From Lutispora sp003527145 (GTDB taxonomy: Bacteria; Bacillota; Clostridia; Lutisporales; Lutisporaceae), in NCBI GenBank assembly GCA_029983695.1, contig JASBZB010000001.1, forward strand, positions 1 to 64,000: a stretch of 64,000 bases of DNA. The letters are read 5' to 3'. Position 1 is the first letter of the stretch; every line of letters begins with the position of its first letter. The translations under genes and the position numbers were made by a program. The notes under the pieces were generated by a model. That model ran no database searches. It was given only the letters and a program-made list of their open reading frames with translations, and was not told the DNA's origin. Below, piece by piece: positions 1 through 8,184 of this stretch.

Positions 1-1358
1 ACTGGTTTTAAAATGCATCTTTTGATATTGACTCTAATTGGAGTGTTTTTATTTATTATCCATAGACATCTCAGTATTACAGATGCCGAACTTATCCCGA
101 AACCAATAGTATAGCCGTAAATATTTAACTTAGGCATTGGTATGAGAAAAATAATACTGGCAACCATTATCATTATATTAAGAATAGTGGATTCTAAAAC
201 CTTTCTTTGAAAACCTAAACCGTTCATAATCGCCATTAAGACGAAAAGCCAATATTCCAAAACACATGGAACTGAAGACCAAAAAAGCAGCTTGCCTGCT
301 TGGGGGCAGTTGAACAATACACTGCAAAGCTCTTTTGGAAACAACATAAAGGCAATTGTTGCAGCGAGGCCGATTATGGAAGCTATAGTAAGAGAATCAT
401 TATATTTTTTATTCAGTACGGCCCAATTTTTATATGTAAAAGAGAATGCAACTGATGGTATAAGAGTTATTGATAAGGATCCGATTATTATCATGGGGAA
501 ATATATTAGAGGTAAAACCATACCGGCCAACTGGCCATATAATGAAAGTGATAATTGTCTGGTAAAGCCTGCCTTTATCAATTGATCCGGTATCAATGCC
601 GCATCCAGCATATCTAAAATTGTATTTACTGCACCGCTCATAGATAAGGGTATAACGATCTTTAGTATATTGCTTATGATAAACATGGCAGAGTCTGTTC
701 TCATAGCTGTTGCAATTATGATTTTTTTCCTTCTATAGGTTATGTAAAGCAGGAACAAGCTGAGCAGTTCTCCTGTCACCATGGCCGTCATAGCTCCTGC
801 ACATACAGATTCTATACCATAATCTATAAGATAATTTGTAGTTATTATCAGCACGACAAGCCGGATCAGTTTTTCCGCAATATCAATAAGTGCGGGAATC
901 TTTACTTGTTCGGTGCCGTAAAAATAGCCTTTCAGTACAGCTGCTAAAGCAATAAAGATTATAGCAGGAGAGAATATAATCACTGAATAAAAAGTTCGTT
1001 CGTCATTTAAAATACTGTTTGCCAAGAAATCCGCATTAAATGCAATAAGACAGCTGAAAGTTATACTCCATAATCCTGATATCAGAGCAGCTATCTTTAT
1101 AGTCTTATAAATATTGGAATAATTGTGCTTGGCCTTATTCTCCGCAACCAGCTTAGATATTGAAGTAGAAAGACCGCCAGACACCAACTGGATGAAAAGC
1201 ATGTAAAGAGGCATGATCAGCTGATAGATTCCCATACCCTCAGCACCTATGGATTTTGATAAGAATATTCTATATATGAAGGATAGTATTCCTGTGATAA
1301 GATTTACTAATGTTAGTATGAAGGCACCCTGAAGATAAGTCATATTATCCAATGCCAT
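1..1358 (-). CDS. spoVB: Stage V sporulation protein B-like lipid II/polysaccharide flippase (3' end cut by window)
   Basis: This is an integral membrane protein of the MOP/MATE-like flippase superfamily. SpoVB proteins are needed for spore cortex formation and are thought to flip lipid-linked peptidoglycan precursors. About 452 codons are visible, and the last part runs off the left edge (the family is usually about 520 residues). The start is the ATG at 1356-1358, with a GGGGTGG-type ribosome binding site at 1366-1376. The N-terminus reads MALDNMTYLQGAFILTLVNL, followed by the family-typical 'SKSIGAEGMGIYQLIMPLYML' stretch, in which the conserved G-x-E-G-x-G-x-Y-Q is visible. The frame is the same at both ends (checked at 1358 and at 170), so there is no sign of a frameshift. 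A general polysaccharide flippase or MurJ-like role is the alternative. Confidence 0.85.
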   Translation of the reverse strand, partial: MALDNMTYLQGAFILTLVNLITGILSFIYRIFLSKSIGAEGMGIYQLIMPLYMLFIQLVSGGLSTSISKLVAENKAKHNYSNIYKTIKIAALISGLWSITFSCLIAFNADFLANSILNDERTFYSVIIFSPAIIFIALAAVLKGYFYGTEQVKIPALIDIAEKLIRLVVLIITTNYLIDYGIESVCAGAMTAMVTGELLSLFLLYITYRRKKIIIATAMRTDSAMFIISNILKIVIPLSMSGAVNTILDMLDAALIPDQLIKAGFTRQLSLSLYGQLAGMVLPLIYFPMIIIGSLSITLIPSVAFSFTYKNWAVLNKKYNDSLTIASIIGLAATIAFMLFPKELCSVLFNCPQAGKLLFWSSVPCVLEYWLFVLMAIMNGLGFQRKVLESTILNIMIMVASIIFLIPMPKLNIYGYTIGFGISSASVILRCLWIINKNTPIRVNIKRCILKP

Positions 1359-1421
1359 AAAATTTTCCACCCCTTTCATATATATAATATTTATGGTTCA
1401 ACAAAAATATTAATGAAATGG

Positions 1422-1452
1422 GTAAAGAAAAAGCAGCCCTGATGAGCTGCTT
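1422..1452 (-). terminator. Intrinsic terminator of the SLH protein gene
   Basis: Read on the minus strand, AAGCAGC and GCTGCTT form a 7-bp stem (1446-1452 with 1431-1437) with an 8-nt loop, followed by TTTCTTT. It lies 12 nt past the stop of the SLH gene and separates it from spoVB. Confidence 0.8.
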
Positions 1453-1463
1453 CAGAACGATAA

Positions 1464-3545
1464 CTATTTTAACTCTATAACCTCTATAGCTTTCCCATTT
1501 AGAAGATTTATTTTTACCTCACTGTTTATGACCAAATCCGTTGGTTCTGCGTCACTATCAAGCATATCAAAGGAAGTGTCTGCAGTAATGTCAAATTTCA
1601 TCTGTGACTTATCTACTAATAGTGTGATGCTTTTTACTTTCTTGCTTGCAATTTCTATATTTCTAATTTTGCCTTCATAGGTTTCTTCAAAATTAACTGC
1701 GTCTATGCGAACTACCCTATTGTTTAATAGTTCAAGGTCTACTTTCATGCCAAATTGTAATTTTGAAAGCTCTGATGCTTCGCCGTCAAGAGTGATATCC
1801 GCATTTTCTTCAATAGAATAGGTAGTAAATCTATTTTCATATTTTACCCTTACCTGTTTTTTTGCTGCATCCACTAGCTGGATAATACCTTCAGCATCCT
1901 TCACTTCATAATCTGCAGATATTTTAGTCACTAAATCATTTGATATAGTGAGTTTTACCTTCATACCAGATTTTAAATCATCAAGGGCTTTTTCCTTATT
2001 GTTGATATATACCGGTGCGTCTTCTGACATTTCATATTTTGTAAGTACGGAATTAGTTCCTGCCTTTATATATATATAGGCACCATCTGTTTTGGAGAAA
2101 ATTCCACTTGCTGTAGTTGCTTCATCCTTCAAAGCTTCAATGGATTTTTGAACTAAAACATTTCCGTTTTCATCTACAAAGTTTACTCTGAATATATTGT
2201 CAAAGCTGTCAAATTTAACAACAGTATAGGGATAAGTCAGTGCTTGAGTTACAGATGAGTATTTATCCGGCTCTGTTTCTTTGACAACTGCTTCAACAAT
2301 ATATTTCCCGTTTAGCTTATATCTTTGAATATCCTCGATTTCTATGTTGTAGCCTCCGGTATTCTTTCTGCCCATGAAGGCTGCAAGATATATAGCATCA
2401 TTATACTTATAAGCTTTATACCCTTTTGTTGCTCTCGAAGTGTCAATATATTTTTGTATAGAAGCAGGAAGCTTGCTATAGTTTACATCAGTAAAATCTA
2501 TATCTTCTCTATCTTCACTATAGTCATCGTCATCATCATCTGTATAGCCGATTACTTCGATGAATATAACTTGCTTGTCACTGCCAAGTACTACATCAAG
2601 AACATCGCCTTCAGATAAATCATATATGTCTGTATATTCGTTGTCCTTATATACTATTACATTATCTATAGTTTTATAGTATACTGTTTTACCATTATAT
2701 CTCACGGTCAATTTATTATTGATATCATCATAAGACTTAAAGACAACTTTTGCTTCATTTTGATTATCATCATAATTATCAAGGTAGTCGCCGGCTTTGT
2801 CGATCAATACTGCAATTTCTGCTCTTGTCAAAGGTTCATTGGGTTTAAACTGTTTGTTTTCGTTGCCTGTCATTATGCCAAGATCATTTATCAAATAAAC
2901 ATAGCCTCTGGATGCTTTAGGAACCGCATCAGCATCTTTGAAATCAAGCTTGCTGTCCATATACTTTTCAGCATCTTTTGCTTTGCCTATCGCTCTTACC
3001 AAGTATTTTGCTAATTCATGGCGTTTTATAGGCTGATTCGGATTGAAGCCTTTGATTTCCTCAGGCAGCAAAATACCCTTATCAACGGCTACAAATAGAT
3101 AACCCCAGCCCCACTGAAGGCCCCACTGTTTTTCATATTGAGTTAGAGATGAATGAATCCTATCATTCTTTTTGGACTCATCTTCATTACCTGTGAGCTT
3201 CAATATCAATGTTAAAGCTTCCATATTTGTAACTTTATTTTGGGGCTTATAGCTTTTGTCCGAATAGCCGCTTATGATGCCTTTTGCCCCAAGCTTTTCA
3301 ATAGCTTTCATTGCCCAGGCCATATTTTCCATATAATCTTTTGAGTCGCAAAATTTGAAGTTTAAATTCCCCGGGTTTAGCTTTGGGTTCTTTGATTTGC
3401 TGGTTTTACCCATATTGATAGTCATTTTTCCCTTTACTTCTAGTTTTGCCTTATCACTGTCAGCATAAGCCAGAACAGGAGTCGTAACCGCTGATATAGC
3501 TATGGCAGCCGATAAGCATAAGGCTGTAATCTTCATATTTTTCAT
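1464..3545 (-). CDS. Secreted S-layer homology (SLH) domain protein with PrcB-like domain
   Basis: A 693-residue exported cell-surface protein. Residues 1-28 form a signal peptide (basic start, hydrophobic core, cleavage near AYA). Three SLH repeats follow at about residues 72-120, 145-190 and 200-258, with motifs such as GIISGYSDKSYKP and GIMTGNENKQFKPNEPLTRAE. SLH repeats bind pyruvylated secondary wall polymer. A very acidic linker (run of six D) precedes a PrcB-like domain with 'NTGGYNIEIEDI' and 'TYPYTVVKF'. The C-terminal 230 residues are beta-rich repeats. The ATG at 3545 is preferred: AGGAGG lies 9 nt upstream, while the TTG two codons earlier sits almost on it. The gene is divergent from sigI. 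The ligand is unknown. Confidence 0.85.
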   Translation of the reverse strand: MKNMKITALCLSAAIAISAVTTPVLAYADSDKAKLEVKGKMTINMGKTSKSKNPKLNPGNLNFKFCDSKDYMENMAWAMKAIEKLGAKGIISGYSDKSYKPQNKVTNMEALTLILKLTGNEDESKKNDRIHSSLTQYEKQWGLQWGWGYLFVAVDKGILLPEEIKGFNPNQPIKRHELAKYLVRAIGKAKDAEKYMDSKLDFKDADAVPKASRGYVYLINDLGIMTGNENKQFKPNEPLTRAEIAVLIDKAGDYLDNYDDNQNEAKVVFKSYDDINNKLTVRYNGKTVYYKTIDNVIVYKDNEYTDIYDLSEGDVLDVVLGSDKQVIFIEVIGYTDDDDDDYSEDREDIDFTDVNYSKLPASIQKYIDTSRATKGYKAYKYNDAIYLAAFMGRKNTGGYNIEIEDIQRYKLNGKYIVEAVVKETEPDKYSSVTQALTYPYTVVKFDSFDNIFRVNFVDENGNVLVQKSIEALKDEATTASGIFSKTDGAYIYIKAGTNSVLTKYEMSEDAPVYINNKEKALDDLKSGMKVKLTISNDLVTKISADYEVKDAEGIIQLVDAAKKQVRVKYENRFTTYSIEENADITLDGEASELSKLQFGMKVDLELLNNRVVRIDAVNFEETYEGKIRNIEIASKKVKSITLLVDKSQMKFDITADTSFDMLDSDAEPTDLVINSEVKINLLNGKAIEVIELK

Positions 3546-3580
3546 TGTCAATCTCCTCCTTATTAGTTTTTTTTAACTAT

Positions 3581-3609
3581 TTGCTATACAATACGCAACA
3601 CAGTATAAT
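3581..3609 (+). promoter_or_regulatory. Candidate sigma-A promoter of sigI-rsgI
   Basis: TTGCTA (3581-3586) and TATAAT (3604-3609) are separated by 17 bp, with transcription expected to begin near 3616. The -10 is perfect and the -35 is weak (4 of 6). I did not recognise a SigI-type promoter here. Confidence 0.45.
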
Positions 3610-3676
3610 TTTAGGTAACAATGTAAATTAGGCTCCAAAATAAAAAAAAAGCCGTATTAATATAATAAGAAGTCGG

Positions 3677-4417
3677 GTGATGATATTGCTCAAAAATCCA
3701 TTTAAAAAAGAAAAGGACATTCATGATAGAGTCCTAATGAGTAAAAATGGTGATTTATGTGAAAGAAATGGACTTATACAGGACTATAAGCCTTTTATTA
3801 TAAATGTAGTAAGTAAAGAGACCGGGAGATTTGTTTCTGATGGTGACAGTGATGAACTGAGCGTAGGCCTGATAGCTTTTAATGAAGCAATAGACAGGTT
3901 TGATATTGAAAGATCGAGATCTTTTTTAAGCTTTGCAGAAAGAGTAATAAAGAATAGGCTTATTGATTTCTATAGAAAGGAAAAAAAGAATTTTGATACA
4001 ATTCCTATCTCATATTTAAATGAGATCTATGAAGGCGAAGATATAGAAGAGAGATTATTTGTAGATAGCAGTCAATGGGAAAACCAAGATGTTTCAGAAG
4101 AGATGGAAGATTTTATAAAAAAACTGCATGGCTTCGGGATCTCAATAGAAGATTTGGTTGAAAGCAGTCCAAAGCATTTAGATTCCAGGAAGAATTCAGC
4201 AAGAATTGCCTCGCAAATAGTCAAGGACGAAATCCTAATGAAAAAAATTATGGACAGCAGAAAAATCCCGGTTGCAGAGATTGAAAGAAATTTACATATC
4301 AGCAGAAAAGTGTTGCATAAAAATAAAAAATTTATTCTGGCTGTATGCCTTATACTGCTGAGCAATAATGAAATAATAAAAGGCTATGTGTATAACTTGC
4401 TGAAGGAAGTGGAATAG
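3677..4417 (+). CDS. sigI: RNA polymerase sigma-I factor
   Basis: An alternative sigma factor of the SigI family (246 residues), which directs RNA polymerase to heat, wall or polysaccharide-responsive genes in Bacillus and Clostridium. The region 2 part covers about residues 30-105 and includes 'DELSVGLIAFNEAIDRFD' and 'SFLSFAERVIKNRLIDFYRKE'. The C-terminal half is the SigI-specific domain with a basic helix ('NLHISRKVLHKNKKFILAVCLILLS') in place of a normal region 4. The start is the GTG at 3677 or the adjacent ATG at 3680; the ribosome binding site is weak. The rsgI start codon follows directly after the stop codon, so the two are translated together and form a sigma/anti-sigma pair. Confidence 0.9.
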   Translation: MMILLKNPFKKEKDIHDRVLMSKNGDLCERNGLIQDYKPFIINVVSKETGRFVSDGDSDELSVGLIAFNEAIDRFDIERSRSFLSFAERVIKNRLIDFYRKEKKNFDTIPISYLNEIYEGEDIEERLFVDSSQWENQDVSEEMEDFIKKLHGFGISIEDLVESSPKHLDSRKNSARIASQIVKDEILMKKIMDSRKIPVAEIERNLHISRKVLHKNKKFILAVCLILLSNNEIIKGYVYNLLKEVE

Positions 4418-5494
4418 ATGAGAAAAGGCGTGGTAATTAAATTGAACAGGGACAGAGCAACTTTAATGGCTGAAGATTGCACATTTTGCGATATTAAAGC
4501 TTTTAAAGGGATGTACCAGGGCATGGAGATATGCTTTAATGACGTGGATATTTTGAAAAGAAGGCTTGTTTTTAGAGCTAATAGATATGTCAATGCTGCA
4601 TGCTTTATGCTTTTGGTTTTCTGCAGCTATCTTTTCCTCAGCTTCTATCAAGAAAACATAGCTGCATATGCCTATGTAGGTATTGATATCAATCCAAGCA
4701 TCGAACTTGCCTTGAATAAGAAAGGAATAATTATTGGCAGCAGGGGATTGGATGAGGAAGGTAAAGAATTGCTGGATAAAATAAATATAAAAAAAATGGA
4801 TGGCGTTGAAGGCGTTAAACAAATAATTGCGAAGACCATCGATATGAATTACCTGGATAAGGATGACAGCAATGAAATAACCTTGTACGCAATTATGGAA
4901 AAAGAAAACCATCAAAGCGGGAATGAACTGATAGAAATAATGGAAAATGCTATAAAGGAAGAAGTAGTAGCTCATAGCATAGATGGAAAAATCAATGCAT
5001 TTGTTTCTGATAAAAAGGTTAAGGATAAAGCTGATAAAATGGGAGTATCAGTAGTGCAGTATATATCTAAAGATGCAAAGTCTGATAAATCAGAAGATAA
5101 AGGGGACAAAGCACCTAAAGATAAAAGCGATAAAGGAGACAAAGCATCGAAAGGTAAAAGCGATAAAGGGGACAAAGCATCGAAAGGTAAAAGCGATAAA
5201 GGAGACAAAGCACCTAAAGATAAAAGCGATAAAGGAGACAAAGCATCGAAAGGTAAAAGCGATAAAGGAGACAAAGCTGCTAAAGATAAGAAAGAGAAAG
5301 ATAGCAATAAAAATGACAATGTTAAAAAGAATAAGCCCGATAATCCTGAGGATAATGGGAAAAAGTATGAACTTAATAAAAACAAAGAAAAGGATATAAG
5401 CAAACCTAAATTAGAGCAAAAGGATAAGCCTAACAAGCAAGATAATGAAAAAGTAAAGGGCAGCAGCAATAAAGATCCAAAAAATAAAAATTGA
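4418..5494 (+). CDS. rsgI: RsgI-type transmembrane anti-sigma-I factor with lysine-rich repeat tail
   Basis: A 358-residue single-pass membrane protein that should hold SigI inactive. Residues 1-50 are the cytoplasmic RsgI N-terminal domain (KGVVIKLN...DCTFCDIK). The membrane segment is about 58-77. The juxtamembrane extracytoplasmic domain (82-200) contains V-G-I-D-I-N-P-S with the Asn-Pro pair at 92-93, the position where RsgI proteins are known to self-cleave. From about 215 the protein is almost only K, D, S, G, N, A and P: six 11-residue repeats (DKGDKAPKDKS / DKGDKASKGKS) and then a charged tail. Clostridial RsgI proteins often end in carbohydrate-binding domains, but no such domain is recognisable here. 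What the tail senses is unknown. Confidence 0.85.
   Translation: MRKGVVIKLNRDRATLMAEDCTFCDIKAFKGMYQGMEICFNDVDILKRRLVFRANRYVNAACFMLLVFCSYLFLSFYQENIAAYAYVGIDINPSIELALNKKGIIIGSRGLDEEGKELLDKINIKKMDGVEGVKQIIAKTIDMNYLDKDDSNEITLYAIMEKENHQSGNELIEIMENAIKEEVVAHSIDGKINAFVSDKKVKDKADKMGVSVVQYISKDAKSDKSEDKGDKAPKDKSDKGDKASKGKSDKGDKASKGKSDKGDKAPKDKSDKGDKASKGKSDKGDKAAKDKKEKDSNKNDNVKKNKPDNPEDNGKKYELNKNKEKDISKPKLEQKDKPNKQDNEKVKGSSNKDPKNKN
5096..5293 (+). repeat. Six in-frame 33-bp tandem repeats in rsgI
   Basis: Six consecutive 33-bp units encode the 11-mer D-K-G-D-K-A-x-K-x-K-S. Two variants alternate as APKDKS, ASKGKS, ASKGKS, APKDKS, ASKGKS, and the last is AAKDKK. The period is exact and the units are nearly identical in DNA sequence, which suggests recent expansion by slippage or recombination. 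Confidence 0.95.
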
Positions 5495-5530
5495 CAAGTC
5501 TAAAGATTTGTGTTAATTTTAGTTAAGTAC

Positions 5531-5560
5531 CTTTAAACTAGTCCAGTGAGGCTGGGAAGG
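5531..5560 (+). promoter_or_regulatory. PyrR-binding loop 1 (pyr attenuator)
   Basis: CTTTAAACTAGTCCAGTGAG, continuing GCTGGGAAGG, matches the conserved PyrR RNA-binding hairpin of Firmicute pyr operons (AGTCCAGaGAGGCT stem-loop). In that family UMP-bound PyrR stabilises this hairpin, which favours the downstream terminator at 5593-5622. No pyrR gene lies in the window. Confidence 0.85.
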
Positions 5561-5592
5561 TGATGAATAATTGGCTTACTTATGTTATTATC

Positions 5593-5622
5593 AACCTTCC
5601 AGCTGATGTTGGAAGGTTTTTT
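5593..5622 (+). terminator. Attenuator terminator upstream of pyrB
   Basis: AACCTTCCA and TGGAAGGTT form a 9-bp stem followed by a T run (5617-5622). It stands between two PyrR-binding loops and before pyrB, as expected for UMP-dependent premature termination. The element also closes off rsgI. Confidence 0.85.
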
Positions 5623-5628
5623 GTACTG

Positions 5629-5660
5629 CCTTTAAACTAGTCCTGTGAGACTAAGAAGGA
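5629..5660 (+). promoter_or_regulatory. PyrR-binding loop 2, running into the pyrB ribosome binding site
   Basis: A second copy, CCTTTAAACTAGTCCTGTGA followed by GACTAAGAAGGA, lies about 100 nt after the first. Its AAGAAGGA end is part of the pyrB Shine-Dalgarno AAGGAGGAGA, and no terminator follows it. PyrR bound here would therefore probably act on ribosome access rather than on transcription. This is inference from position. Confidence 0.7.
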
Positions 5661-5669
5661 GGAGAGATT

Positions 5670-6605
5670 ATGAATTTAAAAGGAAGACATCTTATTGATC
5701 CGGGAGATTTTTCATTATCAGAGCTGGATTCAGTTTTTAGTCTGGCGGAAAAAATGATTGAAAATGGGGAAGAATTCTCTCAAATATGCAAAGGGAAGAT
5801 ACTCGCAACTTTATTTTATGAGCCAAGCACGAGAACACGTCTAAGCTTTGAGGCAGCTATGCTTAGAATGGGAGGAAAGGTACTTGGCTTTTCTGATGCC
5901 AATGTAAGCTCGGCAGCTAAAGGTGAAAGCATGGCAGATACCATAAGGGTTATATCTTCTTATGCTGATATCGCTGTAATAAGACATCCGAAGGAAGGTG
6001 CACCGAGATTGGCATCCAAGTATTCCGATATACCTGTGATAAATGGAGGTGACGGAGGACATCAGCATCCAACCCAGACCTTAACGGATCTGCTGACCAT
6101 AAAGATGCTCAAAGGATCCATATCAGGAAATACTGTGGCTTTCTGCGGTGATTTAAAGTTTGGAAGAACGGTCCACTCTTTGATTAAGACCTTGTCAAGA
6201 TATTCCGATAATAAATTTATACTTGTTTCACCCAATGAATTGAGACTGCCTGATCATATTAAGCACGTGCTGCAGAATGAAGCACATGCAGAGATATTAG
6301 AAACAGAAGACTTAGAAGCCATAATCAACAACATAGATATTCTATATATGACAAGGATTCAAAAAGAAAGATTTTTTAATGAAGCTGATTATGTAAGGCT
6401 TAAGGATAGTTATATATTGAACCGAAGCAAGCTCAGGGACTCTAAAAAGGATATGCTGGTAATGCACCCCCTTCCAAGGGTGAATGAAATAAGCTATGAC
6501 GTCGATGATGATGAGAGAGCTGCTTATTTTAAACAAGCCCGATTTGGCGTATATGCCAGAATGGCACTGATGGCATCACAATTGGGGGTGAATATCAATG
6601 CTTAA
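5670..6605 (+). CDS. pyrB: Aspartate carbamoyltransferase, catalytic subunit
   Basis: A cytoplasmic enzyme that joins carbamoyl phosphate and L-aspartate to N-carbamoyl-L-aspartate, the first committed step of pyrimidine synthesis. At 311 residues it has the normal family length. The carbamoyl-phosphate motif S-T-R-T-R is at 53-57 ('EPSTRTRLSFEAAM'), followed by 'GGDGGHQHPTQTLTDLLTI' and the late 'MHPLPRVNEI' aspartate-site motif. The ATG at 5670 follows AAGGAGGAGA. It overlaps pyrI by 8 bp, so the two subunits are translationally coupled and should form a class B (PyrB6-PyrI6-like) holoenzyme. Expression is predicted to fall with UMP through the PyrR elements upstream. Confidence 0.97.
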   Translation: MNLKGRHLIDPGDFSLSELDSVFSLAEKMIENGEEFSQICKGKILATLFYEPSTRTRLSFEAAMLRMGGKVLGFSDANVSSAAKGESMADTIRVISSYADIAVIRHPKEGAPRLASKYSDIPVINGGDGGHQHPTQTLTDLLTIKMLKGSISGNTVAFCGDLKFGRTVHSLIKTLSRYSDNKFILVSPNELRLPDHIKHVLQNEAHAEILETEDLEAIINNIDILYMTRIQKERFFNEADYVRLKDSYILNRSKLRDSKKDMLVMHPLPRVNEISYDVDDDERAAYFKQARFGVYARMALMASQLGVNINA

Positions 6606-7029
6606 AGTTGAAAGCATCCATTATGGAATAGTGATCGACCATATAACTCAAGGAAAAGGTAAAAAAATATTTGACAAGCTGAACCTTGGTGAAGCTGATT
6701 TCCCTGTGGTGCTGCTTAGAAATGTAACGAGCAGCAAATACGGTAAAAAGGATATCATTAAAATTGAAAACTGCATAGATGTTGATATGACCATATTAGG
6801 CCTCATTGATCCAAATGTAACCATAAATATAGTTGAAAATGAAACAATAACTAAAAAGATGAAGGTTGAGATACCAAAGGAAGTCCATGGATTGTTTAAA
6901 TGTAAAAACCCCCGCTGCATAAGCAATGCGGAGGATAATATCAGCCCGCTTTTCAAATTGGTTAAAGTCAATGGGACAGTAGAGTATTCATGTGAATATT
7001 GCGAGGAGCATACGTCCTATATGCTATAA
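6598..7029 (+). CDS. pyrI: Aspartate carbamoyltransferase, regulatory subunit
   Basis: The 143-residue allosteric subunit of aspartate carbamoyltransferase, which binds nucleotide effectors. The N-terminal effector domain covers residues 1-95. The C-terminal zinc domain has four cysteines in C-x4-C...C-x2-C (CKNPRC and CEYC), which in the family bind the structural Zn and contact the catalytic trimers. The ATG at 6598 lies inside the end of pyrB. The gene converges on the M42 peptidase, overlapping by 6 bp, and there is no terminator between them. Confidence 0.95.
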   Translation: MLKVESIHYGIVIDHITQGKGKKIFDKLNLGEADFPVVLLRNVTSSKYGKKDIIKIENCIDVDMTILGLIDPNVTINIVENETITKKMKVEIPKEVHGLFKCKNPRCISNAEDNISPLFKLVKVNGTVEYSCEYCEEHTSYML

Positions 7030-8052
7030 AAGGATATATTTCAATGCAAGCTCGGCTGTATTGACGATTGAGTCTTTGTGAGTCCTTTCATAGGAATGTG
7101 ACGCATATACTCCCGGTCCTATAAGGCCGAACTTGATATCAAATCCGGATTTTAGGGCAGCACCTGCATCAGAACCGTAGTGAGGATATATATCTACCTT
7201 ATAATCTATATCATTATCCTTTGCCAGCTTAACAAGGCGGCTTCTAAGGCTAAAGTCATAGGGGCCGCCGCTGTCTTTAGCGCATATTGATACGGCATAT
7301 TCGGTTGAATTCTGTCCTGTTCCGGGAGCACCCATGTCAAGGCACAATAGCTCTTTAACACTGGGCATAAGACCAAAGCTTGCCCCATGTCCAACCTCTT
7401 CATAGTTGGTTATAAGGATTTGCACTGAATTTTCCAGGAATATATCGTTATCAATGATATGCTTGCACAATCCTGCTAAAATAGCAACGCTCGCTTTATC
7501 ATCCAAATGCCTGGATTTAATAAAACCGCTTTTGGTATATTCAAATCTAGGATCAAAAGTGATAAAATCGCCGACTTCAATGCCCAGCTCAGCTACATCA
7601 TCAGCAGAAAATACTTTTTCATCGATTACGATTTCCATATTTTCCAAGCTTCTTTCCAAGGTTTTGGAATCCTCATGGATATGTACTGATGGCTTAATTG
7701 TATGAATTGTACCTGTGTGCAAAGTGTTTTTGGAAGTGTGGATGAAACAGTTTTCGCATTCAACAGAATCCATGGAATACCCGCCTATAGTTGCAAATGA
7801 AATTCTGCCGTTTTCCTTGACTCTTTTTACCATGGCTCCCAGCGTATCCGTATGAGCAGCTAAAGCTTTTTGCGGTGCTGGATTTTTCCCCGGTATCAAG
7901 GCTGACAAAGAGCCCTTATTTGTTAAGCTTGTGCCGATACCAAAGGACTTCAGCTCTTCTTCGATCAATGCTATTGCATTTTGAGTAAAACCCGAAGGGC
8001 TGGGTGTCTCACATAATTTTTTCATAAAGGATACAATATAGTCAATGTTCAT
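7024..8052 (-). CDS. M42 family metallopeptidase (glutamyl aminopeptidase/endoglucanase-like)
   Basis: A 342-residue cytoplasmic di-metal aminopeptidase of the M42 (tetrahedral aminopeptidase) family. The metal ligands are visible in 'AAHTDTLG', 'SRHLDDKAS', 'NYEEVGHGAS', 'CLDMGAPG' and the final 'SHSYERTHKDSI'; the E-E pair supplies the catalytic base. M42 enzymes trim peptides released by the proteasome or Clp proteases. The ATG at 8052 follows GGAGG. The gene stands alone between convergent pyrI and a divergent thioesterase gene. The exact substrate preference (Glu/Asp or broad) cannot be read from sequence. Confidence 0.9.
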   Translation of the reverse strand: MNIDYIVSFMKKLCETPSPSGFTQNAIALIEEELKSFGIGTSLTNKGSLSALIPGKNPAPQKALAAHTDTLGAMVKRVKENGRISFATIGGYSMDSVECENCFIHTSKNTLHTGTIHTIKPSVHIHEDSKTLERSLENMEIVIDEKVFSADDVAELGIEVGDFITFDPRFEYTKSGFIKSRHLDDKASVAILAGLCKHIIDNDIFLENSVQILITNYEEVGHGASFGLMPSVKELLCLDMGAPGTGQNSTEYAVSICAKDSGGPYDFSLRSRLVKLAKDNDIDYKVDIYPHYGSDAGAALKSGFDIKFGLIGPGVYASHSYERTHKDSIVNTAELALKYILL

Positions 8053-8184
8053 TTTGCATCGCCTCCATTTCTTAACAAAATCATTATAGCATAAAGTAAG
8101 AGAAGAGTGGAACCGGATGATTATTCAGAATATTTAGACTTATTTACGAATATATGGTATTATAAAATAAAAGGGGTGATTTAT

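Noticed and set aside
1..1358. A pseudogene at the left edge
   Set aside because: The frame is open from the ATG at 1358 to the edge and reads as a continuous flippase; its end is simply outside the window.
5096..5293. Regular 33-bp repeats as a CRISPR array
   Set aside because: The units are contiguous with no spacers, lie in the coding frame of rsgI and encode an 11-residue repeat.
4463..5469. Two minus-strand frames (4463-4975 and 4972-5469) opposite rsgI
   Set aside because: They are antisense to a well-supported gene and have no ribosome binding site. The second is a Leu/Ser string produced by the rsgI repeats.
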